Shown here one piece after another: positions 1 to 6,974 of a DNA stretch of 32,782 nucleotides (within the stretch, counting starts at the first letter, position 1; each line of letters starts with the position of its first letter). Made by a program: the position numbers and the translations under genes. The stretch spans positions 1 through 32,782 of the forward strand of contig CAMZDX010000010.1 in NCBI GenBank assembly GCA_947305505.1. Reading direction: 5' to 3'. The stretch is from an uncultured bacterium. Lineage in GTDB: Bacteria > UBP6 > UBA1177. Under the pieces are notes generated by a model. That model was not told the DNA's origin and searched no databases. It saw only the letters and a list, made by a program, of their open reading frames with translations.

Positions 1-54
1 AACCGGGTCAAGTTTGATCGTCATTGCATTCGAAATGTCGAAATTATTGAGCAT
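1..54 (-). CDS. 5' end of an unidentified gene (partial)
   Basis: A minus-strand reading frame starts with ATG at position 54 and runs off the left edge of the window. It encodes only 18 residues, MLNNFDISNAMTIKLDPV. A strong ribosome binding site (GGAGGAAACA) lies just before the ATG, and a good sigma-70 type promoter lies upstream on the same strand, so this is very probably a real gene start. The fragment is too short to name a family. It is divergent from the lipoprotein gene that follows. Confidence 0.6.
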   Translation of the reverse strand, partial: MLNNFDISNAMTIKLDPV

Positions 55-85
55 TGTTTCCTCCAAAACAGGTTTTTAACGGCGA

Positions 86-113
86 AATATACTATTTGAG
101 AGAAAAGTTTCAA
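86..113 (-). promoter_or_regulatory. Promoter for the left-edge minus-strand gene
   Basis: On the minus strand TTGAAA (108-113) is followed after 16 bases by TATATT (86-91), about 30 bases upstream of the ATG at 54. The sequence and position fit a sigma-70 type promoter for the partial gene. Confidence 0.55.
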
Positions 114-122
114 GAATAGAGT

Positions 123-165
123 TTGAACTTTTTCTTTAAATTTCCCTAAAAATAGGGTCTAATAT
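123..165 (+). promoter_or_regulatory. Weak candidate promoter of the Cys-rich lipoprotein gene
   Basis: TTGAAC (123-128) is followed by two imperfect -10 candidates, TAAAAA (147-152) and TCTAAT/TAATAT (158-165). A small inverted repeat CCCTA-AAAA-TAGGG (144-157) lies between them. The choice of -10 is uncertain; the repeat could be an operator. Confidence 0.3.
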
Positions 166-194
166 TCAGCTTTTGTTTTTTTGTGGAGAAACCT

Positions 195-1862
195 ATGAAA
201 AATTCATTCGTTTTATTTTCAGTGTTTTTTATCAGTCTGATTCTGGTCTCATGCGGCAGTTCGGAATCCGGCAGCCAGTCATGCGAAAGCAGTCTTGACT
301 GTCCTATCGGGAAAGTATGTTCAGACGGAGAATGTGTCGCCAATTCCTCTTCCGAACAGAATGACGGCAGTGAAATTCCTGTTTCCGACAACGATAATCC
401 CGGCAATTCTTCAGACAACGACGGCGGAGATATGCCTGATTCGGCAGTTGAAAACGACAAAGACAGCGAAACAGACGATAGCGATTCATCTGATTCTCAG
501 CCTGATAAAGATTCAGATTCCGGAAGTGAACCGGCGAACGATTTCGACGAACTTGAAATCACCCCGGACGATGATGTCGAACTTTGTGATACGAAGTGCG
601 AAAGCCTTATCTCCGGAACCGGCTGCCTTGAAGCTATGAACATCGAATATCCTGACCATTGCAACGGAATTGATGATGACTGCGACGGAATAATCGACGA
701 AGGCTGTCCTTGCAAAGCCGGCGAAACTCAGGCCTGCTTCAGCGGAAACCCTGCGCAGAGAAACATAGGAACATGCGCCGACGGCGTTCAAACCTGCAGA
801 GTTCTCATGCGTGCAGGAGAAGCTGTTGGACAATGGGGCAAATGCGAAGGTGAAATCCTCCCCAAGAAAGATCTTTGCGACAATGCAGACAACAACTGCA
901 ACGGCTGCGCAGATGAAGGTCTGTGCTGCTCGCCGAAAATCCACTGCAACTACAAAATCGGAAATGCCCTTCCCTTTGTCGACAAAATAATCGACGGAAC
1001 GAAAATTTACGAATATTACGACACCGACAAGGTCACTTGGGAATGGAGCGTAAGTAAAGGTCAGTGCGATACGGTTCTCGGAAAAACGAGCTTTACGACA
1101 AAAAGTGCAAAAACTCTGGAAGAACTTGAAGGTGACGGTGAAGAAAACGATGTCGTAAGCGGTGTCGGCCTTTCCAAGTTCAAAGTCAACTTCAAACTTT
1201 CGGGAAATTACACTCTTCACCTGAAAATAACACGTGAAAACGGAGAAATTTACGAGTGCGAATGGAAGCTGAAAGTCGAATCAGACGGTCTCAGAGTCGA
1301 GCTCTGCTGGGATACGACAGGACCGGCGGGAACTGATCTTGACCTTCACCTCGGTAAAAACGGCGTAACAACAGCCTGGGGAAACATCTTCAGCCAAACC
1401 GGAAATCAGGCTTGTTACTACGGAAACTGCAAATACGATCTTTCGGAAGGTCCGGACTGGGGTTACGATGATACCGAAAATTATGATAAAGACGGCAATA
1501 AAGGGATGATGAGAAATCCGCGTCTCGATATGGATAATGTCGTCACCGTCGGAAAACCCGAAAATATAAATCTGGACAATCCGAAAGAGGGTGACACTTT
1601 CAGAGTTCTGGTTCACCGTTTCCATGTAACTACAACTTTTGAAACTCACCCTGTCGTCAATATTTACTGCGGCGGCACTTTGAAGGCGACTTACGGAGTA
1701 GATCCGCAGCTTTCAGGCTTCAAAGACGAAAATGATTCCTGGGAAGTCGTTGAAATCAAGTGGGTCGGCGGTTATTCAAGCGACGCATGCGAACTCACTC
1801 CGAAATGGGATAACGGATACGTCGTAAATGAAGCGGCTCTCCCCAATTATTTAAGCTGGTAA
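195..1862 (+). CDS. Cys-rich secreted lipoprotein with MopE-like motifs and acidic linker
   Basis: The likely start is ATG 195 (555 aa), preceded by GGAG with a 6-base spacer; the GTG at 183 in the ORF track lies on the RBS. A lipoprotein signal ends in the lipobox LVSC (Cys20). A small cysteine module (CESSLDCPIGKVC) follows, then about 80 residues rich in Asp, Ser, Asn and Glu. Around residues 156-171 and 228-245 come two CNGIDDDCDG/CDNADNNCNG motifs of the kind in MopE-like putative metal-binding repeats. The C-terminal half contains a 'GTDLDLHL' segment common in large surface proteins of myxobacteria. The protein is probably anchored in the outer membrane and surface exposed. No enzymatic role is evident, and ligand or metal binding is inference. 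It has no operon partner; tmRNA follows on the same strand. Confidence 0.85.
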   Translation: MKNSFVLFSVFFISLILVSCGSSESGSQSCESSLDCPIGKVCSDGECVANSSSEQNDGSEIPVSDNDNPGNSSDNDGGDMPDSAVENDKDSETDDSDSSDSQPDKDSDSGSEPANDFDELEITPDDDVELCDTKCESLISGTGCLEAMNIEYPDHCNGIDDDCDGIIDEGCPCKAGETQACFSGNPAQRNIGTCADGVQTCRVLMRAGEAVGQWGKCEGEILPKKDLCDNADNNCNGCADEGLCCSPKIHCNYKIGNALPFVDKIIDGTKIYEYYDTDKVTWEWSVSKGQCDTVLGKTSFTTKSAKTLEELEGDGEENDVVSGVGLSKFKVNFKLSGNYTLHLKITRENGEIYECEWKLKVESDGLRVELCWDTTGPAGTDLDLHLGKNGVTTAWGNIFSQTGNQACYYGNCKYDLSEGPDWGYDDTENYDKDGNKGMMRNPRLDMDNVVTVGKPENINLDNPKEGDTFRVLVHRFHVTTTFETHPVVNIYCGGTLKATYGVDPQLSGFKDENDSWEVVEIKWVGGYSSDACELTPKWDNGYVVNEAALPNYLSW

Positions 1863-1910
1863 ACCCCTAAATCACCCGACACTATAAGATGCACCATGGC
1901 GCGTCTCCAC

Positions 1911-1938
1911 TTGACTTTCAGTCCTTTTTTACTATAAT
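1911..1938 (+). promoter_or_regulatory. Promoter of the tmRNA gene
   Basis: TTGACT, a 16-base spacer and TATAAT end about 36 bases before the mature 5' end of tmRNA. This leaves a short leader for RNase P to remove. Confidence 0.75.
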
Positions 1939-1973
1939 ATCCGCCGTTCTTTCGGAACGATTCTTTGACAAGT

Positions 1974-2320
1974 GGGGATGACTTGGTTTCGACAGGGAGG
2001 CTGGACTTTCCGGCTGCATGCCGAGGCGCCGCTGGCCTCGTAAAAAGCGGCAAAACAAGAAACGCAAATAACGATTTTGCATTGGCAGCTTAAGCCTGCC
2101 CGTCCTACTGCGGCTTGTCCGCGGCTGTAGCAAGGGCGCCAAACAGCGGAATAGCGACCCGAGCCTTTTCGCAGGGCGAGGGAAGCGAAATCAATTGCGA
2201 AAAAGTGCGAGAGATCCTGCTGCTGGGAGCTTGAACACTCATTAAAACAGACAGCTACGCACGTAGACGCCTGACTCTCCCCCTTTTTGGACGCGGGTTC
2301 GATTCCCGCCATCTCCACCA
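1974..2320 (+). ncRNA. ssrA: tmRNA (SsrA), one-piece
   Basis: This is transfer-messenger RNA, which rescues stalled ribosomes with SmpB and tags the unfinished protein for proteolysis. The 5' end GGGGATGACTTGGTTTCGACAGG is the conserved tmRNA start. The 3' end holds a T-arm (GGGTTCGATTCCC) and CATCTCC followed by an encoded CCA. The acceptor stem GGGGAUG/CAUCUCC pairs over 7 bp with one G-U. The tag frame starts at GCA 2064 and ends at TAA 2091-2093: GCA AAT AAC GAT TTT GCA TTG GCA GCT TAA, giving ANNDFALAA after the tRNA-borne alanine. The order is collinear, so it is not the permuted two-piece form. Length is 347 nt. Several ORF-track entries here are spurious. Confidence 0.97.
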
Positions 2321-2370
2321 GTTTGTCTTAAAATTCGACTCTTTTTCTTGATTTCGTTAAAAAGTGCCTT

Positions 2371-2403
2371 ACCCTAAAACGGTTTTGTTTTTTAGGGTGA
2401 AAA
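2371..2403 (+). promoter_or_regulatory. Inverted repeat over the tsaD ribosome binding site
   Basis: ACCCTAAAA (2371-2379) and TTTTAGGGT (2390-2398) form a perfect 9-bp inverted repeat with a 10-base loop. The right arm contains AGGG, which is the likely Shine-Dalgarno sequence of tsaD, six bases before its ATG at 2404. If transcribed, the hairpin would hide the RBS. It could also serve as a terminator for the tmRNA transcript, although no U-tract follows. Confidence 0.5.
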
Positions 2404-3423
2404 ATGAGCGAAAACTATATTTTGGGAATAGAAAGCAGCTGCGACGACACTTCTGTCGCGATCGTTTCATCGGATTTTCATGTTTTATCGGTAAAAACCG
2501 TTTCTCAGACAAGCGTTCACAGACTTTTCGGCGGCGTTATCCCCGAAATCGCTTCCAGAAACCACCTCGCATGGGTGATTCCAGCCGTTAATGCGGCACT
2601 TTCCGATTCAGGCAAAACAAAAGACGACATTTCGGCAATCGCTGTAACGAACTATCCGGGACTTACCGGCAGCCTTCTTATCGGTGTGAGCGCGGCAAAA
2701 GGGCTCGCTCTGGGCTGGAAAAAACCGATAATCGCGGTAAACCACCTGAACGCGCACATTGCCTCAGCCTTTCTGGAAAGAGAGAAACGGCCTGAATTTC
2801 CATATCTCGCCCTCGTCGTTTCAGGAGGTCACACTTCTCTTATCGACATTTCGGAAAACGAAAGGACAGTTCTCGGAGAAACAATGGATGATGCTGCGGG
2901 AGAAGCTTTCGACAAAATCGCAAAAATGGCGGATTTAGGCTATCCGGGAGGACCGATAATCGACAAAATGGCTGCAGCAGGCGATGCAAAGAAATATAAC
3001 CTGCCGTATCTGCTTAAGAACAACAACAAATACGCCGACGACATCGTTTTTTCGTTCAGCGGAATAAAATCGGCCGTAAAACGCTTTCTGGACGAAGGAA
3101 ACGTCGATATGCCTTCCCTGATGGCTTCGTTCCAGAACAGGATCGTCGAACTTATCGAAAGAAAGGTTAAACTCGCTTTGAGCAGGAAAAAATATACTGC
3201 TTTCGTCGTTTCAGGCGGCGTCAGTGCAAACAGCGCAGTTCGTAAAACGGCTGAAAACATCGCTTCAAAATACGGACTCTCGCTTTATATGCCGGAACTC
3301 AAATACTGTCAGGATAACGGTGCCATGGTCGCAGCAGCGGCAATGCCCGACTTCTTCAAAAGAAATTTCTCAGACCTCGATTTTGACGTTTCTCCGACAG
3401 TCAGACCGAAAATAAGACCTTAA
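2404..3423 (+). CDS. tsaD: tRNA N6-adenosine threonylcarbamoyltransferase TsaD
   Basis: TsaD (Gcp/YgjD/Kae1) transfers threonylcarbamoyl from threonylcarbamoyl-AMP to A37 of ANN-decoding tRNAs (t6A), working in bacteria with TsaB and TsaE. The protein opens with the family signature LGIESSCDDTSVA. It has the metal-binding HxxxH motif in 'NHLNAHIASAF', the nucleotide-binding loops VSGGHTSL and VSGGVSAN, and the C-terminal YCQDNGAMVA with the metal-binding Asp. Its length of 339 aa is normal. The ATG is preceded by AGGG, which lies in a hairpin arm. The tsaB, tsaE and tsaC partners are not adjacent. The yciO paralogue of tsaC lies about 22 kb downstream. Confidence 0.97.
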   Translation: MSENYILGIESSCDDTSVAIVSSDFHVLSVKTVSQTSVHRLFGGVIPEIASRNHLAWVIPAVNAALSDSGKTKDDISAIAVTNYPGLTGSLLIGVSAAKGLALGWKKPIIAVNHLNAHIASAFLEREKRPEFPYLALVVSGGHTSLIDISENERTVLGETMDDAAGEAFDKIAKMADLGYPGGPIIDKMAAAGDAKKYNLPYLLKNNNKYADDIVFSFSGIKSAVKRFLDEGNVDMPSLMASFQNRIVELIERKVKLALSRKKYTAFVVSGGVSANSAVRKTAENIASKYGLSLYMPELKYCQDNGAMVAAAAMPDFFKRNFSDLDFDVSPTVRPKIRP

Positions 3424-3455
3424 AAATCTGTACAGTTTCAGAAAAAAGAGAAATT

Positions 3456-4730
3456 TTAAGACATCAGGAATTTGGAAAAAACTTCAACAACATTAGGATC
3501 GAACTGCTTTCCTACATTCTTTTTCAATTCACTCAAAGCCTCTTCCTGCTGTTTTTTTCTGTGGTAAGGTCTGTTTGAAGTGATTGCGTCGTAGGCGTCG
3601 GCGACGTGCATTATCCTCGAAGCAAGAGGAATTCTGTCGCCTTTCAAACCTTCAGGATAACCTGATCCGTCATGATTTTCATGGTGATAAAGAATGTAAT
3701 AAGCTATTTTGTCCATTCCTGCGACTTTGTTGAGAATATCGTAGCTTCTCTGCGAATGTGCCCTGACACTCGACCACTCTTCATCCGTAAGTTTGTCTCT
3801 TTTGCGGTAAATTGCGCGGTCTCCTGCAATTTTTCCGATATCGTGCAGGAATGACGCCCAGCGTATAGTCAGGATTTCGCTTTCATCCAGCTTCATCAGG
3901 TAGGCTATCTGAACCGAAAGTTCCGCAACGCGCAGAGAGTGGTTGTATTCGGAGGAAGTCAGGTTGTCTGCAATAGACGCAACCATTTTGAAAAAACGGT
4001 TGAGAGTGTCGGGAGAAGAAAGAAAATAGTGGTCGGACATCTCTTTTTTGAGTTCCGCCATATTTGCTTCCACCGCTTCATCGCTTCTTATCGCGTCGAA
4101 AAGTGCCTCGTTTTTTACTAAATCGACAAAAATTTTATAAATTTCCGGATCGAATTCTTCTTCTGAAAATATGCTGAGCAAAGAAATGATTTCGTCCGGA
4201 TCATCGGCAGTATGGACTCTTGCTGCGATCTCAACAGCATCGGCAACTCTTATTACGCGGGAACAGAGCGGGATTTTATCACCTTTCAACCCTTTCGGGA
4301 ATCCCGTTCCGTCGTAAAATTCATGGTGCGTTCCGACAATTTCGCTGATTTTTCTGAAAGTCGGGAATGTGCCGAGAATCGTTTCGCCTCTGTGCGGATG
4401 GACAAAAATGCGGAAATTGCTTTTCTGGCCGTATGCATCGGGAATCTGAGTCAGAAGGTCGATAACATGTCCTCCGACCATAACTCCTCCGATATCATGC
4501 AGCAGCGAAGCGAAAAACAATTCTTTCATTTCGTTTTTGCCGAGCCCCAGCTTTTTACCGATCCTGCATGCCATGATACAGACTTTCCAACTGTGATAAA
4601 TTTCGCTGCCGGAATTGTCGAGCTCGCATGCTTTGACGAACTCAGACACAAAATCGGCAGCGAAAGAAGATGGAAAATCTATATCCTGAATCGGAAGTTG
4701 AGTGAGTCTTGCCTGCGGATAAATAGTCAA
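3456..4730 (-). CDS. Tandem HD-GYP domain protein (putative c-di-GMP phosphodiesterase)
   Basis: The protein has two HD-GYP domains in 424 aa, with no sensor or membrane segment. The first has LLHDIGG (His78-Asp79), HHEFYDGTGFP and GLKGDKIP; its GYP is changed to GFP. The second has FLHDIGK (His296-Asp297), HHENHDGSGYP, GLKGDRIP and VADAYDAITSNRPY, and looks fully canonical. HD-GYP enzymes hydrolyse cyclic di-GMP using a metal centre, so the second domain is the likelier active one. The start is an unusual TTG directly after the TAA of the upstream receiver gene, with GGAG about 8 bases before it. The two genes are therefore almost certainly translationally coupled, like a split RpfG-type regulator. 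The 3' end faces tsaD, 32 bp away. Confidence 0.9.
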   Translation of the reverse strand: MTIYPQARLTQLPIQDIDFPSSFAADFVSEFVKACELDNSGSEIYHSWKVCIMACRIGKKLGLGKNEMKELFFASLLHDIGGVMVGGHVIDLLTQIPDAYGQKSNFRIFVHPHRGETILGTFPTFRKISEIVGTHHEFYDGTGFPKGLKGDKIPLCSRVIRVADAVEIAARVHTADDPDEIISLLSIFSEEEFDPEIYKIFVDLVKNEALFDAIRSDEAVEANMAELKKEMSDHYFLSSPDTLNRFFKMVASIADNLTSSEYNHSLRVAELSVQIAYLMKLDESEILTIRWASFLHDIGKIAGDRAIYRKRDKLTDEEWSSVRAHSQRSYDILNKVAGMDKIAYYILYHHENHDGSGYPEGLKGDRIPLASRIMHVADAYDAITSNRPYHRKKQQEEALSELKKNVGKQFDPNVVEVFSKFLMS

Positions 4731-5147
4731 TTAAAGTGCTCCAAGCTGTTTAAGGACACCCTGCCAGCGAACAAGTTTCTTTTCAGATTCTTCAACGATC
4801 GAAACAACGTGTTCGAGGTTGGTGAACGGTTTAAGAAGAAAATCGTTTGCGCCGCTTTCCAGAGCCGCTATAACTCTGTCTGTCGTAGCATAAGCGCTCA
4901 TCATGATGATCTGCGTGATACCGTTGACGTCTTTTATCATGCTGAGAGCCGAAAGACCGTCGATATTCGGCATAGTAACGTCGATCAGAGCAATGTGAAC
5001 GATGTTGTTTCTCATGTATTCGATTGCTGCAGCCGGATCGCTGTTCGTAACGACATTGTATCCTTTGTCTTCAAGAAGTCTGCGGAGGCTGGAAAGAATG
5101 CTCTCTTCATCGTCGATAATAAGAACGTTTATATTTTTCTTGTTCAT
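4731..5147 (-). CDS. Stand-alone response regulator receiver protein
   Basis: A single CheY-like receiver domain of 138 aa. The acidic pocket is in LIIDDEES (Asp12, Asp13), the phosphoacceptor is Asp56 in IALIDVTMPNIDG, the switch Ser is in IIMMSAYAT, and the conserved Lys is in DFLLKPF. All residues needed for phosphorylation are present and no output domain follows. The track start (TTG 5159) lies upstream of the RBS; ATG 5147 has GGAGGT with a 4-base spacer and is preferred. The next gene downstream is the tandem HD-GYP protein, which it probably controls by direct interaction. No histidine kinase is visible in the window. Confidence 0.92.
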   Translation of the reverse strand: MNKKNINVLIIDDEESILSSLRRLLEDKGYNVVTNSDPAAAIEYMRNNIVHIALIDVTMPNIDGLSALSMIKDVNGITQIIMMSAYATTDRVIAALESGANDFLLKPFTNLEHVVSIVEESEKKLVRWQGVLKQLGAL

Positions 5148-5161
5148 AGTTACCTCCAAAC

Positions 5162-5746
5162 CTAGAAGTTAAAGAATGTTTTAACGACATTTCTGGAATC
5201 AAGCATCTTTACGATCGATTTGTAGTTGTTCCAGAAATAAATTTTTTCAGCGTAATCCATAACCGATTTTTCGTTGAGAGAAATCGTGTCGATAACCTTT
5301 ACGAGAACTCTGAAGCCGGTTTTCTCATAAATATAGTCGCTGAGATCCTTTGCCGGGAAAGAGTGTGCGAGGACGGTGAGAACGACGTTGTTTCTAAGGT
5401 ATGAAACAAAGCCTGCGAGTGTCTTCGGAGCGAATTCTTCGATGAAAGCCGCGCCGCACTTCATGATTTTGTTGATGGTTTTTTCTTCTTCCTTGAAAAG
5501 AGTCGTGATCGGTTCATAAAGGAAATGCTTGCTGTTAAGGTTGTAGTGATAAGCATTGCCGACCTGCTCTCTCAAAACAAGACCTGTTTCCATAAGGAAA
5601 TCAAGAGCTTTTTTGTTTGAATTCGGGTTTGTGCTGCTGAGAACTGCGATTTTTCTGCCAGTGTAATTCTGTCTGTTGACGAGAATTCTGATGATGTCTA
5701 CTTTTGCTCTTGAGCCGAGCAGATAGGAAAGCGGTAAATAAGTCAT
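5162..5746 (-). CDS. Winged-helix protein with degenerate nucleotidyltransferase-like C-terminus
   Basis: A 194-aa protein. Residues about 5-75 form a winged-helix DNA-binding domain (GSRAKVDIIRILVNRQNYTGRKIA ... LDFLMETGLVLREQVGNAYHYNLN), like the N-terminus of regulators fused to MNT-type nucleotidyltransferases. After a helical linker, the C-terminal half (PKTLAGFVSYLRNNVVLTVLAHSF ... FRVLVKVIDT) sits where the nucleotidyltransferase core would be, but the expected GSxxxG and DxD motifs are absent. It may therefore be a non-catalytic sensor; this fold match is inference from pattern only. The ATG has a strong RBS (GGAGGTCACA) and a good promoter. It is the first gene of the cluster with the receiver and HD-GYP genes (14 bp before the receiver start), so it may regulate them. 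Confidence 0.8.
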   Translation of the reverse strand: MTYLPLSYLLGSRAKVDIIRILVNRQNYTGRKIAVLSSTNPNSNKKALDFLMETGLVLREQVGNAYHYNLNSKHFLYEPITTLFKEEEKTINKIMKCGAAFIEEFAPKTLAGFVSYLRNNVVLTVLAHSFPAKDLSDYIYEKTGFRVLVKVIDTISLNEKSVMDYAEKIYFWNNYKSIVKMLDSRNVVKTFFNF

Positions 5747-5798
5747 TGTGACCTCCTATTAAAAATTGAGTTAAAAGAGCCTTTGAAAAAAACATGAA

Positions 5799-5826
5799 AT
5801 TATAGTGTCAGGTAAATTCAAGTCAA
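5799..5826 (-). promoter_or_regulatory. Promoter of the winged-helix/receiver/HD-GYP operon
   Basis: On the minus strand TTGACT (5821-5826), a 16-base spacer and TATAAT (5799-5804) lie about 53 bases upstream of the ATG at 5746. The leader between them is AT-rich with no clear hairpin. No other gene lies between this promoter and the 3' end of queA. Confidence 0.75.
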
Positions 5827-5916
5827 CAAAAAATAAACAAAAAACCGCGATTTTTTGAAATAAATAAAACAAATACCGTTGTGCAAGGACAAAGATGTAT
5901 CAAAAAAAATTTGTTG

Positions 5917-6957
5917 TTAAAGAATAAGCATCGAATCGCCGTAGGAATAAAAGCGGTACCTGTTTTCGACCGCCTCTTTGTAGGCGTTCATTACAAATTC
6001 GCGTCCGGCAAACGCTGAAATCATCATAAGAAGAGTGCTGCACGGAAGGTGAAAATTAGTGAGTATGCGGTCTGTAAAGCGGAATTTATAGCCGGGATAA
6101 ATAAAGATTCCCGTCTCTTTGTCGCACGCTTCGATTCTGCCTGAATCTACAGCAGCGCTCTCTAAAGCCCTCACTGTTGTCGTTCCGACAGCAAGGATCT
6201 TTCTTCCCGCCGCCTTGTCGGCATTGAGTCTTGCCGCAGTCGCTTCATCGATCACGAAATGTTCCTTGTGCATCGTATGTTCTTCGACTTTTTCGCTTTT
6301 TACCGGCAGAAACGTTCCGAGACCGACATCCAGAACGACATTTTCAACGTGCCCGCCCGTGATTTCGCGGATTTTTTCGATTATTTCTTTGCTGAAATGA
6401 AGCCCTGCAGTCGGCGCCGCAACAGAGCCCGCAGTTTCTGCGTAAACAGTCTGATACTTCTCTTTGTCGTCTGGTCTGCTGTGCTTTTCGTTGCGCCTTT
6501 TCAAAATGTACGGCGGCAGCGGAATGTCACCGAATTTATCGAGATATTCCAAAAGTTTTTCGCTGTTTTCAGAAAACCTGACATCCGCGAACTGCTCGTT
6601 TCTTGAAACAAGTTCAGCCGTGAGCCCGTGAGGAAACGAAACGACTTCTCCTTTGTCGATGTGTTTCGAACATTTGACCATGACCTGCCAAAATCCGTTC
6701 TGAAGCGCTTTGAGCAGCAGAAATTCAACTCTTCCGCCGCTTGAACGCTGCCCGAAAATCCTGGCCGGAATAACTTTCGTCGAATTGAAAACGACCGTCG
6801 TATTGTCGTCGATATAATCTGTTATTGAGCTGAAATCGGAATGTGTTATCGAATTTCTGCTTCTGTCGAGAACCATCATTTTTCCCGTTCCGCGCGCCGC
6901 AGGATCGTCTGCGATCAGCTCTTCGGGAAGTTCGTAGTTGAAAATTTCGGTATCCAT
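5917..6957 (-). CDS. queA: S-adenosylmethionine:tRNA ribosyltransferase-isomerase QueA
   Basis: QueA transfers and isomerises the ribose of S-adenosylmethionine onto preQ1 in tRNA, giving epoxyqueuosine at the wobble position of GUN anticodons. The family hallmarks are present: FNYELPEELIA near the start, VFNSTKVIPARIFG, GGRVEFLLL, the central SVAAPTAGLHFS, HVENVVLDVGLGTFLPV and the C-terminal LTNFHLPCSTLLMMISAFAG. Its 346 aa is the normal length. An RBS (AAGGCGG) precedes the ATG. It lies 17 bp behind the DUF58 gene on the same strand and is probably cotranscribed with it. No other queuosine genes are in the window. Confidence 0.97.
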   Translation of the reverse strand: MDTEIFNYELPEELIADDPAARGTGKMMVLDRSRNSITHSDFSSITDYIDDNTTVVFNSTKVIPARIFGQRSSGGRVEFLLLKALQNGFWQVMVKCSKHIDKGEVVSFPHGLTAELVSRNEQFADVRFSENSEKLLEYLDKFGDIPLPPYILKRRNEKHSRPDDKEKYQTVYAETAGSVAAPTAGLHFSKEIIEKIREITGGHVENVVLDVGLGTFLPVKSEKVEEHTMHKEHFVIDEATAARLNADKAAGRKILAVGTTTVRALESAAVDSGRIEACDKETGIFIYPGYKFRFTDRILTNFHLPCSTLLMMISAFAGREFVMNAYKEAVENRYRFYSYGDSMLIL

Positions 6958-6974
6958 TTTTCCGCCTTAAAAAG

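Noticed and set aside
513-1220. 235-aa minus-strand ORF opposite the first lipoprotein
   Set aside because: It is a shadow of the Cys-rich lipoprotein gene with low-complexity composition, no RBS and no family pattern.
1847-2318. Several minus-strand ORFs over the tmRNA
   Set aside because: They lie across a well-supported structural RNA gene.
3427-3440. CTGTACAG palindrome between tsaD and the HD-GYP gene as a bidirectional terminator
   Set aside because: Very short stem without GC-rich arms or clear T-tracts; too weak to call.
4212-5165. 317-aa plus-strand ORF opposite the receiver/HD-GYP genes
   Set aside because: Antisense shadow; the minus strand encodes complete catalytic motifs.
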